This document shows, piece by piece, positions 1 through 7,783 of a stretch of 24,851 bases of DNA; the first letter of the stretch is position 1; each line of letters opens with the position of its first letter. The position numbers and the translations under genes are program-made. This stretch comes from Chara braunii. Lineage: Eukaryota > Streptophyta > Charophyceae > Charales > Characeae. The stretch covers positions 423,040 to 447,890 of the forward strand of contig BFEA01000028.1 in the NCBI GenBank assembly GCA_003427395.1, written 5' to 3'. The notes under the pieces are model-generated. The model did not search any database. It was given only the letters and a program-made list of their open reading frames with translations, and had not been told where the DNA came from.

Positions 1-19
1 AAAAAAAAAAAAGAAAGAT

Positions 20-353
20 GGGGGGCGCTTCCCGACATTCATGAGCGCTGCAGACAAGAATGAGCAAAACCAAAACCATCTGGAAAACGGCGAGTGTAGT
101 GCGGGGAAGGGGTGTGTGCTGAGGGGTTGCGTGGTGAGGGGTTGCGTGGGGAGGGGTTGCGTGGGGAGGGGGGGTAGCCCCCTTTCCCCCCCCTCCACTA
201 CATCCTCTCAATCCACCTCCCTTTTGCTTTTTGCACACCTCACAAATCTGCTTGCATGGAATGTTTTTTTCCGGTTCCCCCCCCCTCTCCCTTGCGTAGG
301 GGCTATCCCAGTCTCCTCTGTATGAACGCCAATGACAAAGATGAGCAGAACCA
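20..353 (+). repeat. Diverged repeat module, copy 1
   Basis: This is the first of three related ~330-base blocks. Shared landmarks occur in the same order in the copies. They are a GGGGGGCGCTTCCCGACATT block (20-43; again at 1602-1624), CTCACAAATCTGC plus TGGAA (238-261; 1330-1353; 1760-1783), a T/C-rich tract leading into GTAGGGGCTAT or GTGCAGGGSCTAT (about 294; 1375; 1811), and GACAAAGATGAGCAGAACCA (334-353; 1435-1454). The short ORFs here are interrupted and low in complexity, so I do not call genes. The family is unknown; it could be a dispersed non-autonomous element. Confidence 0.6.
118..172 (+). repeat. G-rich tandem repeat
   Basis: About four copies of a 16-17 base unit, GAGGGGTTGCGTGG followed by T or G, run head to tail into a G7 run. 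The repeated G4 tracts on the + strand could fold into a G-quadruplex. It lies inside copy 1 of the diverged module and is missing from the other two copies. Confidence 0.7.
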
Positions 354-987
354 ACACCACCACAACTACAAAGATGATCCCCTTCGCGATACTCCTATAT
401 GTTGTCGACATATTAACCTGGAAGAAAGGGGGTGGCCCTCACAAGTTTGTCTGCATGCAACTTCTTTTCACTGTTTTTGTTCCCCTTGTGCTGGCTATCA
501 CTTGGGATGGAAACTCATCTATCAGCGAGGATATCAACTTACCTATCAACTAGTAGGGATATCGATCCCCCTCTTGACTAGGCTAGCAATTAGGCTATCA
601 ACAAGGCTTATCTACTAGGCTATTTACTAGGCTGTGCTCGATGGGAGTCCACTGTGCGCCCTAATGAAAAGATAGTAGCATGTTCATTCCTAGCTCACGA
701 AGTCCCTTTGCAATCGGGCTTGCACGGGGTCTGCTTCTACCGGGCCTGAGCAGGGGGTACTATGAGTCGCTGCTGAGCCTGGGTGCCTGCAACTGCTGTC
801 TGGTGAGGTCACCCCGTCAAGATGGTGACTGGTGATGGTCCTGTGTGGTTAACACTGGGGTAGGACCGGGGGGAGCGGGTGTGCCAGGGCAAAGATGAGA
901 AGAAGGGTGGGTGGGGTTTTCAGAGGGGTTCATCTGGACTAACGAATGGCCGATTATGGTGGACCAGTGTGGATGACTGTCATCTGC
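354..987. other. No gene seen; short CTAGGCT-type repeats
   Basis: No convincing gene is seen here. Between about 575 and 632 a degenerate motif (CTAGGCTA, TTAGGCTATC, CAAGGCTTATC, CTAGGCTATT) recurs four to five times at 12-17 base spacing. The remainder is unremarkable mixed-composition sequence. Confidence 0.5.
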
Positions 988-1101
988 CTACAGTCTTCAC
1001 CCGAATACACGTACCGTCATTAGAGCTGAACGTATTAGGGGCAGCTTTGCGTCTAGATACAGTGATAATGACCGTACGTTGTATTCGGGTGAAGACTGTA
1101 G
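988..1101. repeat. Imperfect inverted repeat (hairpin)
   Basis: The left arm (988-1022) and right arm (1066-1101) are near-perfect reverse complements of about 35 bases, with an inserted A and one shifted base near the inner end. The loop is about 43 bases. The arms start CTACAGTCTTCACCCGAATA and its complement. It could be the core of a small foldback element or a hairpin-RNA precursor; nothing here decides between these. Confidence 0.75.
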
Positions 1102-1141
1102 TATCCCACCTGTACAACCACCTGGGCTTTCTAGAAAAGTG

Positions 1142-1167
1142 AAAAAAAAAAAAAAAAAAAAAAAAAA
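1142..1167 (+). repeat. Poly-A run of 26
   Basis: An uninterrupted run of 26 A directly precedes GATGAGCAAAACC, which is also a landmark of the diverged module. It could be the tail of a retroposed copy or a slippage tract. Confidence 0.8.
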
Positions 1168-1454
1168 GATGAGCAAAACCAAAACCAACCAAAACCTGCG
1201 GGTCTAGTGGGGGGACGGGTGCAGGAGGAGAGGGTGTAGCCCACCTCCCCTGCCATATCCTCTCAGGTCACCGCCCCATCAGGACGTAACTGGATGTTGG
1301 AGACACATAACCTTCAAGAACGGGGGTGACCTCACAAATCTGCTTGCATGGAACATTTTCCTTTTTTTTTTTTCGTGCAGGGGCTATGTTCATCTGCTCG
1401 GTATTCAATCAACTTTCAGCTTCCCGGCGCCAAAGACAAAGATGAGCAGAACCA
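1158..1454 (+). repeat. Diverged repeat module, copy 2
   Basis: Second copy of the module. GATGAGCAAAACCAAAACCA follows the poly-A run, the CTCACAAATCTGCTTGCATG landmark is at 1331-1350, GTGCAGGGGCTATG is at 1375-1388, and GACAAAGATGAGCAGAACCA is at 1435-1454. It lacks the tandem G-rich insertion of copy 1. No gene is supported. Confidence 0.6.
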
Positions 1455-1601
1455 AGTCTGGGAAGTTGGGGGGGAGAGGAGGGGTGTCGAAGGGGGGGTT
1501 AGCCCCGCTCCCCCAGCACTACCACATAATTATGCTCGTATCAACTCCTCTCTAGAAAGTCTTGAATTACATTGATCAACAAGAGCAGTGGGCAGTCAAT
1601 G

Positions 1602-1912
1602 GGGGGGCGCTTCCCGACATTCATGGATGGTGACGACAAAAAAAAGATGCGTGAAACTAAAACCAACCTACACCAACCCCCGGCGTGTTAAGGTGGGTGG
1701 TCACCTCCGCTTCGTGACATCTGTGGATGTCGGAGACGTATCCTGCAAGACCACGGAGTCCTCACAAATCTGCCTCCGTGGAACGTTTTTTTCCCCTTTT
1801 CTTCTCCTTGTGCAGGGCCTATGCTAATCTGCTCCATATTCAACCAATTTCCCGCTTCATGGTATTCATGAATGTCAATTTCGTCGTAAAAAACAAATAT
1901 AAGCAGGACCAA
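1602..1912 (+). repeat. Diverged repeat module, copy 3
   Basis: Third copy of the module. It opens with the same GGGGGGCGCTTCCCGACATT block as copy 1, then CTCACAAATCTGCCTCCGTG (1761-1780), GTGCAGGGCCTATG (1811-1824), and a diverged AAATATAAGCAGGACCAAG ending. Copies 2 and 3 share a segment reading CAT or CTGCTC followed by TATTCAAYCAA after the GGGCTATG block, so they are closer to each other there than to copy 1. Confidence 0.6.
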
Positions 1913-1990
1913 GACTGGGCGGTTGAGGGGGGAGGAGTGGTGCCCCCCCACCTCGCCCNCCAAGACTGGGCGGTTGAGGGGGGAGGAGTG

Positions 1991-2035
<45 letters not shown>
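1909..2035. repeat. Direct duplication with an N and a 42-base C run
   Basis: The block CCAAGACTGGGCGGTTGAGG and what follows, to GGTGCCCCCC, occurs twice in a row (1909-1949 and 1960-1999). The copies are separated by a short segment containing the only N of the window (1959). The second copy runs into an unbroken C tract at 1994-2035. A duplicated block beside an N and a homopolymer suggests an assembly join, so the second copy may not exist in the genome. Confidence 0.75.
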
Positions 2036-2036
<1 letters not shown>

Positions 2037-2131
2037 CCACAACCACATCTGCTCATATCACGTTCCCTCTTGAAACTTGAAAGGCAAAGATCTGCTCGTA
2101 TCACCTTCCCTCTTGAAAGGCATCAATCGTG
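2036..2131. other. Short repeated CTGCTCGTATCAC segment, no gene
   Basis: CTGCTCATATCACGTTCCCTCTTGAAA (about 2049) and CTGCTCGTATCACCTTCCCTCTTGAAA (about 2092) are two near-identical copies 43 bases apart. A third trace, GCTCGTATCAACTCCTCTC, lies at 1532. No coding sequence is seen. Confidence 0.6.
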
Positions 2132-2230
2132 GGCTTGTAATGCGCGGATGTGAAGACAAAGATCAAAAAAATGATAAAATGCATCTTTGACGTCCGCGCA
2201 TTACAAGCCTTCATCCGTGCATTACAGGCC
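2132..2230. repeat. Inverted repeat plus duplicated right arm
   Basis: GGCTTGTAATGCGCGGATG, extended to 2163, pairs with ATCTTTGACGTCCGCGCATT and its continuation at 2183-2209, leaving an A-rich loop of about 20 bases. The end of the right arm is then repeated directly: CCGCGCATTACAAGCCT followed by CCGTGCATTACAGGCCT (to about 2228). It may be the end of a small foldback element. Confidence 0.7.
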
Positions 2231-2398
2231 TCCACACTTCGTGGAGCCTTTTTGGTGACAGGCGTGCTGCAGGTAGTGGTGGTTTAAAAAAAAAAAAAAG
2301 GAGAAGAAGGATTTTTTTTTCTTTTTTCTTTTTCTTTTTTATGAAACTAAGCTATATTCTTTTCTCCAATCTTTCATCATCTTTCAAATCTTTATCCA

Positions 2399-2438
2399 GC
2401 GTCGTAGCTCAGTTGGTAAGCCCCTGAACCCACTTTTT
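2399..2438 (+). other. tRNA 5'-half-like sequence (Pol III A-box) and T run
   Basis: GCGTCGTAGCTCAGTTGGTAAG looks like the acceptor and D-arm half of a tRNA, with an A-box-like TAGCTCAGTTGG. No anticodon stem, B box at normal spacing or CCA-side acceptor follows. Instead a T5 run, which could end Pol III transcription, lies at 2434-2438. I read it as a tRNA-derived fragment, possibly the head of a SINE, and not as a functional tRNA. Confidence 0.3.
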
Positions 2439-2739
2439 ATACTCCATGTAGTTTTTCACAAAAAATGGGATCCCACTTCTTTCCGACTTCGTCCGCCGTC
2501 ACCCTCAGTTTTCGGGCATGTGGAAACGAGGACGTACGTGGCGCAGCGACCGCAATCATCGGTGATGTAGTTCTTCCGAAATTCAGAAGACCGCAGCCCC
2601 GTACCCTGTAGCGAAAAAGATGGGCTTTTTTTTTTTTTTTTTTTTCTTAATAATTTGTCCGCTTGGTTTGCAAGGCCTGGTAGGTTCATCCGCGGTCCAG
2701 TGGGGGGGTGTGACAACCCGATCAGCAGTGGGAATGTGT
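2439..2739. other. No gene seen; 20-base T run
   Basis: Mixed-composition sequence with an unbroken T run at 2626-2645. Open frames here depend on translating the T run as poly-Phe and are not credible alone. The frame used by the Cys-rich reading frame downstream is open here too, so its start cannot be fixed. Confidence 0.5.
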
Positions 2740-3216
2740 CCCAAGCGCAGTACCAATTGTAGACGGGTGAAATTTCGAACAGACCTTCCACGGCAAATCT
2801 CGTCCTCCAACACCAGTACGGACGCGCACACACACACTCAAGACGGCCGATGTGCGTACTTTTCCCTCCTCTCCGTGACCCGCTGCATCCTGCTTTCCAC
2901 CACCATCCCTATGCACTCCACGTGGCCGGTTCCCCCATGCGCCACGTGTAACCGTGTGCATGCTGTGTGCCGTTGCCGACTTGTCTTCCACCACGGCTTG
3001 TGTAGAGGCCTTGTCCGTAGCGTGTGATCGGCATGTGGGCAGTATTTTGTTACGGACTGGATTGCGCTTACTACACACCACTTGTCCAAGGAGCAGTACC
3101 GATTTTGCACCACCTGTGGGCTCCAGCTTGGTGTGAGGTCATCCGCTGTGGATCGCTGTCCTTACACGTTTGCCATCGTTGATCTCCAGTTCGTGTCCGA
3201 TCACCGGCGATTGTGA
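2740..3216 (+). pseudogene. Cys-rich putative zinc-binding reading frame, broken
   Basis: I do not recognise the family. One + frame reads as a plausible protein through the whole stretch, interrupted by TGA at 3025-3027 and ended by TGA at 3214-3216. The first part has a C-A-T-C pair, then CRC. After the internal TGA come a further CGQYF Cys, a C-T-T-C pair (FCTTCGLQLG), a RCPYTF Cys, and an ordinary-looking tail (AIVDLQFVSDHRR). Several CxxC-type pairs spaced along one frame suggest a zinc-binding fold. The first TGA could be a CGA that mutated. The same frame continues into the reading frame starting at 3235 with only the second TGA between, so both may once have been one gene or adjacent exons. 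Spurious coding is possible because GC-rich DNA stays open by chance. Confidence 0.35.
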
Positions 3217-3234
3217 CATCTCTTCGTAACAGGT

Positions 3235-4050
3235 ATGGACGCCAGCCGTAAGCATATCCAACGCCGATCGGCTTCCCCGACCGACGAGCATTTGGAAACA
3301 GGCTTGCAGGATGCCCCGCCTCCGACCTCTGGCATGTTCGGTCATCCAAGTCGAGGTCCCTCACCTTCCGTTGGAGAGGTGGCCGGGCCAGTCGTTCCTC
3401 CGCCCATGCCAAATGGTCTCCCGCCTTTGCCTACTTTCAAGAACCTCAACACATCTGTTTATAATCCGGGAAGAAAGGCTCGCAGCATGACCTCCCTCCT
3501 CGCCGAAGGTGACAGCATCGGGCCTTGTCGTGCCGCACGGGCGAGCTCTCTCACTCCAGTCAACCAATCACATTGCCTGCCATCGGGGATGCGACGCGAA
3601 GGTGTGCCGGCACAAGCTTATAGTGGAGCAGGGTTGAGCCTGGAGGGACAACAGCCCCTGCCCACCACCTCAAGTGCAAACTTTTTTGCAGGAGGAAGTC
3701 CATCCAGCACGTACGTGGGGATGGACAGCCCACGACCACAATATTTCGCACCATCGCCCCCCGACGTACCCCACGGTCGACCGCAATGCATGCCCCCCTC
3801 TGACGTTGGGTTTAGCGCTGCCAGCCCCTCTGGCCATCCCCCATCACCAACTCCAGTTAACTGCGAGGATCGGTTGTCCGGCCTAGGTGACCTCGAAGGC
3901 GGACATGCGGACGTCGACGCCAGCGTGGGGGCACGTGGCAGGTCCCTGCTGCGGGGACGCAGTTTATTGGACGTCCGACAGCCAATGCAGATGAGGACGA
4001 AAACAAGCAGTCCGATGACCCGACGTCGCCAGTGCCGCAGAGGAGGATGA
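3235..4050 (+). CDS. Pro/Ser-rich N-terminal part of a trihelix-like gene
   Basis: A 271-codon open frame begins at ATG 3235, five bases after a possible splice acceptor (TTCGTAACAG). The product is low in complexity and rich in Pro, Ser, Gly and Arg, with no recognised domain. Segments such as PTSGMFGHPSR and SVGARGRSLLRGRSLLDV look like disordered linker. From about 3960 a second frame (positions divisible by 3) is also open and leads into the Myb/SANT-like domain. I therefore infer that the real protein switched frame near 3900-3980 through an indel, so that the last part of this ORF, in its own frame, is probably not native. The role would be the disordered N-terminus of a nuclear DNA-binding protein. 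This depends on the frame-joining inference. Confidence 0.5.
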   Translation: MDASRKHIQRRSASPTDEHLETGLQDAPPPTSGMFGHPSRGPSPSVGEVAGPVVPPPMPNGLPPLPTFKNLNTSVYNPGRKARSMTSLLAEGDSIGPCRAARASSLTPVNQSHCLPSGMRREGVPAQAYSGAGLSLEGQQPLPTTSSANFFAGGSPSSTYVGMDSPRPQYFAPSPPDVPHGRPQCMPPSDVGFSAASPSGHPPSPTPVNCEDRLSGLGDLEGGHADVDASVGARGRSLLRGRSLLDVRQPMQMRTKTSSPMTRRRQCRRGG

Positions 4051-4700
4051 AGGTGGGAGGGGGAGCACCACGAGGAGGTGACAACGTTGGGAAAGGAAAA
4101 GTCCGGGCTCCTGACTAGGGGTCCGAGGAGAGCCTCGCTCTGCTGAGATTGTTGGAGGAAGACTGTTTGCAGCAGCAGAGGCGAGGACGGGAGAAAATGA
4201 GATCCAGGAAGGAGAAGTATGAGTGGATTGTTGCAAAGCTTGTTGAGAGGAGATTCGCAAAGCGAGGCATCGACGACTGCGAACAAAAGTACTATGGGCT
4301 GCTTGATCAAGCGAAAAAGATTCCTGACTTTGGCGGGAAATCCGGTGAGCCTTCATACTGGAACATGACACGGGACCAGCGAAGGGAGGGTGGGCTTCCT
4401 CTGACGTTTGAAAGGTCGTTCTTTGAGGCGTTGCAATGGAAGCTTGCCAAGGCTGACAGGTCGCGTGAGGGGATGAAGCAGAGTGTGCATCTGCGAGGGG
4501 GGGCAGCCAGAGCGGTCGTAGAGGACGAGGACAACGGCGCTGGTAACGAGAGTGGTGCGCCTTGCCACAAAGCTGACAGCAACAGCGCGGATGGCAAAAA
4601 GTTCCAGCGCACGGGAGGAGGCACGGGCCATAACGAAAGGTCGACATCCCAGAGTTCGGCAGAGGTTGTTGGGGGGGGATTGTTTTCAGAAATAGCCCGT
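3981..4700 (+). pseudogene. Myb/SANT-like (trihelix) DNA-binding domain, gene interrupted by LTR element
   Basis: The frame from 3981 encodes an acidic linker (ANADEDENKQSDD), then a TAG at 4116-4118, then GSEESLALLRLLEEDC, KYEWIVAKLVERRF, CEQKYYGLLDQAKKI and SYWNM. This is the pattern of plant Myb/SANT-like (trihelix) domains: helix 1 with a leading Trp, helix 2 with WxxIAxxL-type spacing, then helix 3. The TAG sits where the leading Trp is expected, and TGG to TAG is a single G-to-A change. After the domain come a basic segment and a Gly/Ser-rich linker. The frame then enters the 5' LTR after 4700, so residues past that point are element sequence. The rest of the gene lies at 22408-22619. 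A function in DNA binding is inferred from family. Related domains occur in plant trihelix factors and in the Myb-like partner proteins of Harbinger transposons. Confidence 0.6.
4697..4700. repeat. Target-site duplication CCGT, left copy
   Basis: CCGT lies immediately before the 5' LTR and again directly after the 3' LTR (22404-22407). Four bases is within the range made by gypsy-type integrases, though five is more usual. Confidence 0.65.
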
Positions 4701-5516
4701 TGTCGGGCGGCTCTACCCTTACGCCGCCCTTTACTTCCTTGATAATGACACTTGGCGAGAACCAGATCTAGTTGTTTTGCCTGACGGGATCGCGACTGAT
4801 ATCGAAGAAGTGTGATATCATATCCATGCCAGGGGTGTCGAGGCCGAAGCGTCAGGAAAAAGTGGAACCCACAAACTCTGAGTGAGCATTCTTCTATGGA
4901 CACTATGGGGGCCCATCGTTGACAAGGCATAAAACCACGATTACGACAGAGGAAACGCCAGAGGCTCCGGATGACGAACAAGAATGAGGAGGCTGAACTC
5001 ACACTGGGGCTAGGCGATGAGCTGACAAGAGAGAGCGCTGGGCTCTTGAGATGAGCCCTCAAGCGGACTAAGCGGCGGTAGCACCGAAGCTCATCTCAAG
5101 ATCAATACAAAGGGAAATCGTTGCACGGGCGCGCTTGGGGCCTTGACATTCGCGCCCTAAGTGAAGCCAAAAAGCGAACCTGCGGGGCCTAAGGCTGAGA
5201 AAGGGGCCCTCAGGCCATGAACTTATTAACTTCGGGACCGGGCTTTGCGGAAATTGACAAGGCTCTGGTACTTCTCGTGTGGGGACCACGAGAGCCTGGC
5301 AGGCTGGGACTTAGGTTCGGAATGAGCCTTGGTACCGGGGCGCTGCAAAAGGCCCGGTATCCGACAAAAAGAACCCCTTTGCAGGAAAACCTTTCGGGGG
5401 CCCAAATAGGCCCGGGCATAGGCTGGGTAAGAGCCACGGTACCGAGGCGCTGCAACTTGTTGGCGGCCTCGAAGCATGCGAGAGCTGAGGCTCACTCCGG
5501 GAAGGGGCCCAACAAA

Positions 5517-5525
5517 CTATATAAG
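5517..5525 (+). promoter_or_regulatory. TATA box of 5' LTR
   Basis: CTATATAAG in a GC-rich surrounding; the same motif is kept in the 3' LTR at 20142-20150. It is the likely core promoter for the element RNA, with the start expected near 5545-5555. Confidence 0.65.
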
Positions 5526-5744
5526 CCCAACCGGGCTCACGATGGGGACACTTCGGAGAGGCGCACGAAGCTGGCAGGAGTGCTAGCTCACGAGCAGCTT
5601 GGGAGCTGGAAGTCGTGCAAGTAGAGGAGCGCTGCGGACGGCCAGGAGCAGGGTGCACCAGAACGAGGGAAACTACGAGCAGCAGGAAGAAGCGGGAGAC
5701 AGGAGGTAAGGGGGAATACATGCTCACAACTTCGGACCAGCACG

Positions 5745-6640
5745 CACAGTCGAGATCGGGGCGCGCGCAACTGCGCGAACACGCACGCACACACAAACAG
5801 GGATAGGGCGCGCACAGTCGCGCGCACACGCCTGCACACGCGTACAACCGAGATCGGGGCACGTGCACCCGCGCAAACTTGCGCGCACATGCGGACCGTC
5901 GAGATCGGGGCGCGCACAGCCGTGCGAACACGCACGCACACACGAACATACGGGGATCGGGCGTGCACAGCCGCGCGCACACCACCGCACACGCGCACAG
6001 TCATGATTGGGGCGTGCACAGCCGCGTGCACAATCGAGATCGGGCGAGCACAGCCGCGCGAACACGCGTGCACACACGCACAGTAAAGGACGGGGCGCGC
6101 GCAGCCGCACGAACACGCGTGCACACACGGGCAGACGGGGATCGGGCGCGCATAGCCGCGCGCACACACACACGGTCGGGATCGGGCTCACACAACCGGC
6201 GCGAACTCGTGCACGGGCGCGCGCAGTTCGGAACAAGCGCGCACAACTGCGCGGAACGGACGAACAGCCGGGATCAAATGCGCGCAGTCGGGATAACGGG
6301 CGCGAAGTCGGAACCAGCACGCATAGTCAGAACCAGCATGCATGGTCGGCACACAGCTGGGAACAAGCGGGTGCAATCATGCAGATCGGGTGCAGTTGGG
6401 ATCAAACATGAGCAAGCCAAGATCGGGGCGCCGCAGTTGCGCGCACCAGTGTGCACCAGCGCGCGAGTCAGGATCGGTGCGCGGCGGCCTCGGGCATCAG
6501 CGCGCACCCGCGTGCAAGTCGGGACGGGAGCGCGGCAGTCGCGCGTGTCAACGCACACCGCGCGCAGGTCGGGATCGGAGTGGGCGCAATAGCGCACATA
6601 GGTGTGTAGCTTCGGGCAGTCGGGATCCGGGCGTGTTCAC
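5745..6640. repeat. GC/CA-rich minisatellite in 5' LTR
   Basis: Degenerate units of roughly 35-55 bases combine GAGATCGGGGCGCG, then CACAGCCGCGCGAACACG, then CACACGCGCACAGTC. The GATCGGG core recurs at about 5755, 5852, 5901, 5955, 6038, 6141 and 6178. After about 6200 the units become less regular (CGGAACAAGCGCGCACAAC and similar). Long alternating purine-pyrimidine CGCGCACACG tracts could favour Z-DNA. Most frames on both strands stay open because the unit lacks stops, so the long Arg/Ala/His- or Cys/Ala/Arg-rich ORFs here are not called as genes. Confidence 0.8.
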
Positions 6641-6739
6641 ACACTCGTGCACACGCGCACAGCCAGGAAGCCCCGAGCACACTAGCGCACACACACACAC
6701 GCGCCCCGACAACACGAAAACGGGACAATGGAGCTAACT

Positions 6740-7150
6740 GGGACTTCGGGCGAGATCAGGACTTTGGGCGTGACCCGGGATTTTGGGCGTGACCCGGGAC
6801 TTTGGGCGTGAAACGAGATCGCAGAACCCAGCAGCAGCCAGGCTGAGACTTTGGAACAACGGACCGGGACTACTGGACTTCGGGACTTTGGGAACGGGCC
6901 AGGACCGTGGGTCCGAGCACAGGCGGCCAGGACACTTTGAGACAAGCCGGGACCTTTGGGCCGAGCCAAGACATTTTGGGCTGAGCCAGGACGTCTGGGC
7001 CACGCTGGGACCTTGCAATCGGACCGGTATTTTCTTGACCTAACTACAGGCGGACCGAGACATTGGGGTTACGGGGGCTCAGGCCGAGATTTTCTGGTCA
7101 GGTCGGGACTTTCGGACGAAGCCAGGATTTTTGGACCAAGCCGGGACTAG
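6740..7150. repeat. GGGACTTTGGGC degenerate repeats in 5' LTR
   Basis: Near-tandem units such as CGGGACTTTGGGCGTGACC lead the block. It then continues as spaced variants: GGACTTCGGGACTTTGGG, GGGACCTTTGGGCCGAGCC, AGACATTTTGGGCTGAGCC, and further copies to about 7150. Regular GGG tracts may form quadruplexes. The corresponding block in the 3' LTR is about 21380-21790. Confidence 0.75.
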
Positions 7151-7765
7151 GGGACCGGGAACAGACAGGCTGAGACATCGGGCTGCGCGAGCTTCAGTGA
7201 AGGGATAATTTTGTCCGTGACACAGACCGGGTGACTCAGTTGATCAGGGACAGGGCCAATCGCTAGGGTTTCTTTTTCTGAGGAGGACAGGTGACAAGGC
7301 CGACCCATGGTGAAACTCGATCGTGAGCAGTGGCCACAATGGGCCCGCGATTCTACCTCTGACACGGAAAGCTCAAGCACCGTTCCATGGGACCAACGGG
7401 CCCGATACCGATGACACCCTGTAGGGAGGAGGATTAGACCTTAGATTGTCTGTGTGGCCGGTGGGAACGCAGACAGATTTTCCCGACTTAGGCATTATAC
7501 CTATTTCTGGGACAGGTTGCAGTAAAACAGACCCTATCGTTTTGGATTAAATTAAATGTTCCATTTGTTTCTTCCAGCAGGGTTGTCTACGAGTTTTATG
7601 TGTCTGTCGTTTTATGTCCTCTGTCCTAACTTGATTGTTGTTGTGACATGCTAGCATTTTCTGCAGGTTACAGGAGCCCCGAGCGACCCTCCCGCGGGTG
7701 ATAGACGCGGAGCGATATACAGGGTTTGGTCAGCGTGTCGGCAAATCACTTCCACCGGTCGACAG

Positions 7766-7783
7766 TGGCGCCGTTGCCGGGGA
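7766..7783 (+). promoter_or_regulatory. Primer-binding site for tRNA-Asp
   Basis: TGGCGCCGTTGCCGGGGA lies one base after the 5' LTR. It is the exact complement of the last 18 bases (including CCA) of plant-type tRNA-Asp(GTC) as I remember that sequence. It would prime minus-strand DNA synthesis. Confidence 0.88.

Larger units (their letters stand above)
4701..7764 (+). repeat. 5' long terminal repeat (3064 bases)
   Basis: It begins TGTCGGGCGG and ends CCGGTCGACA, so the two ends are near-perfect inverted copies. The 3' LTR matches it along its full length. Parts in order are: U3 (4701 to about 5545) with a TATA box at 5517-5525; a GC/CA minisatellite (about 5745-6640); a block of degenerate GGGACTTTGGGC repeats (about 6740-7150); and a unique end (7150-7764). 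Transcription should start about 25-30 bases after the TATA box, so more than 2 kb of the LTR would be R-U5 and would be present at the 5' end of the RNA. Confidence 0.92.

Noticed and set aside
1688-2104. Poly-Gly or poly-Pro ORFs over the C run
   Set aside because: They translate the homopolymer and the N; there is no independent coding support.
2399-2438. Functional tRNA gene
   Set aside because: Only a 5'-half-like sequence is present; no anticodon arm, T arm or closing acceptor strand follows.
3618-5062. Long minus-strand ORFs opposite the trihelix-like gene (up to 251 codons)
   Set aside because: Ser/Leu/Pro-rich shadows of the plus-strand coding frames. No recognisable motif, and one runs into the LTR.
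5588-6592. Long ORFs on both strands across the LTR minisatellite (Cys/Ala/Arg-rich on minus, Arg/Ala/His/Thr-rich on plus)
   Set aside because: The repeat unit lacks stop codons in several frames at once, so openness is a by-product of composition. The same happens at 20298-21413 in the other LTR. No domain is seen.
5745-6640. CRISPR-like repeat array
   Set aside because: Units are degenerate, variable in length and have no unique spacers. The setting is an LTR in a eukaryotic genome.
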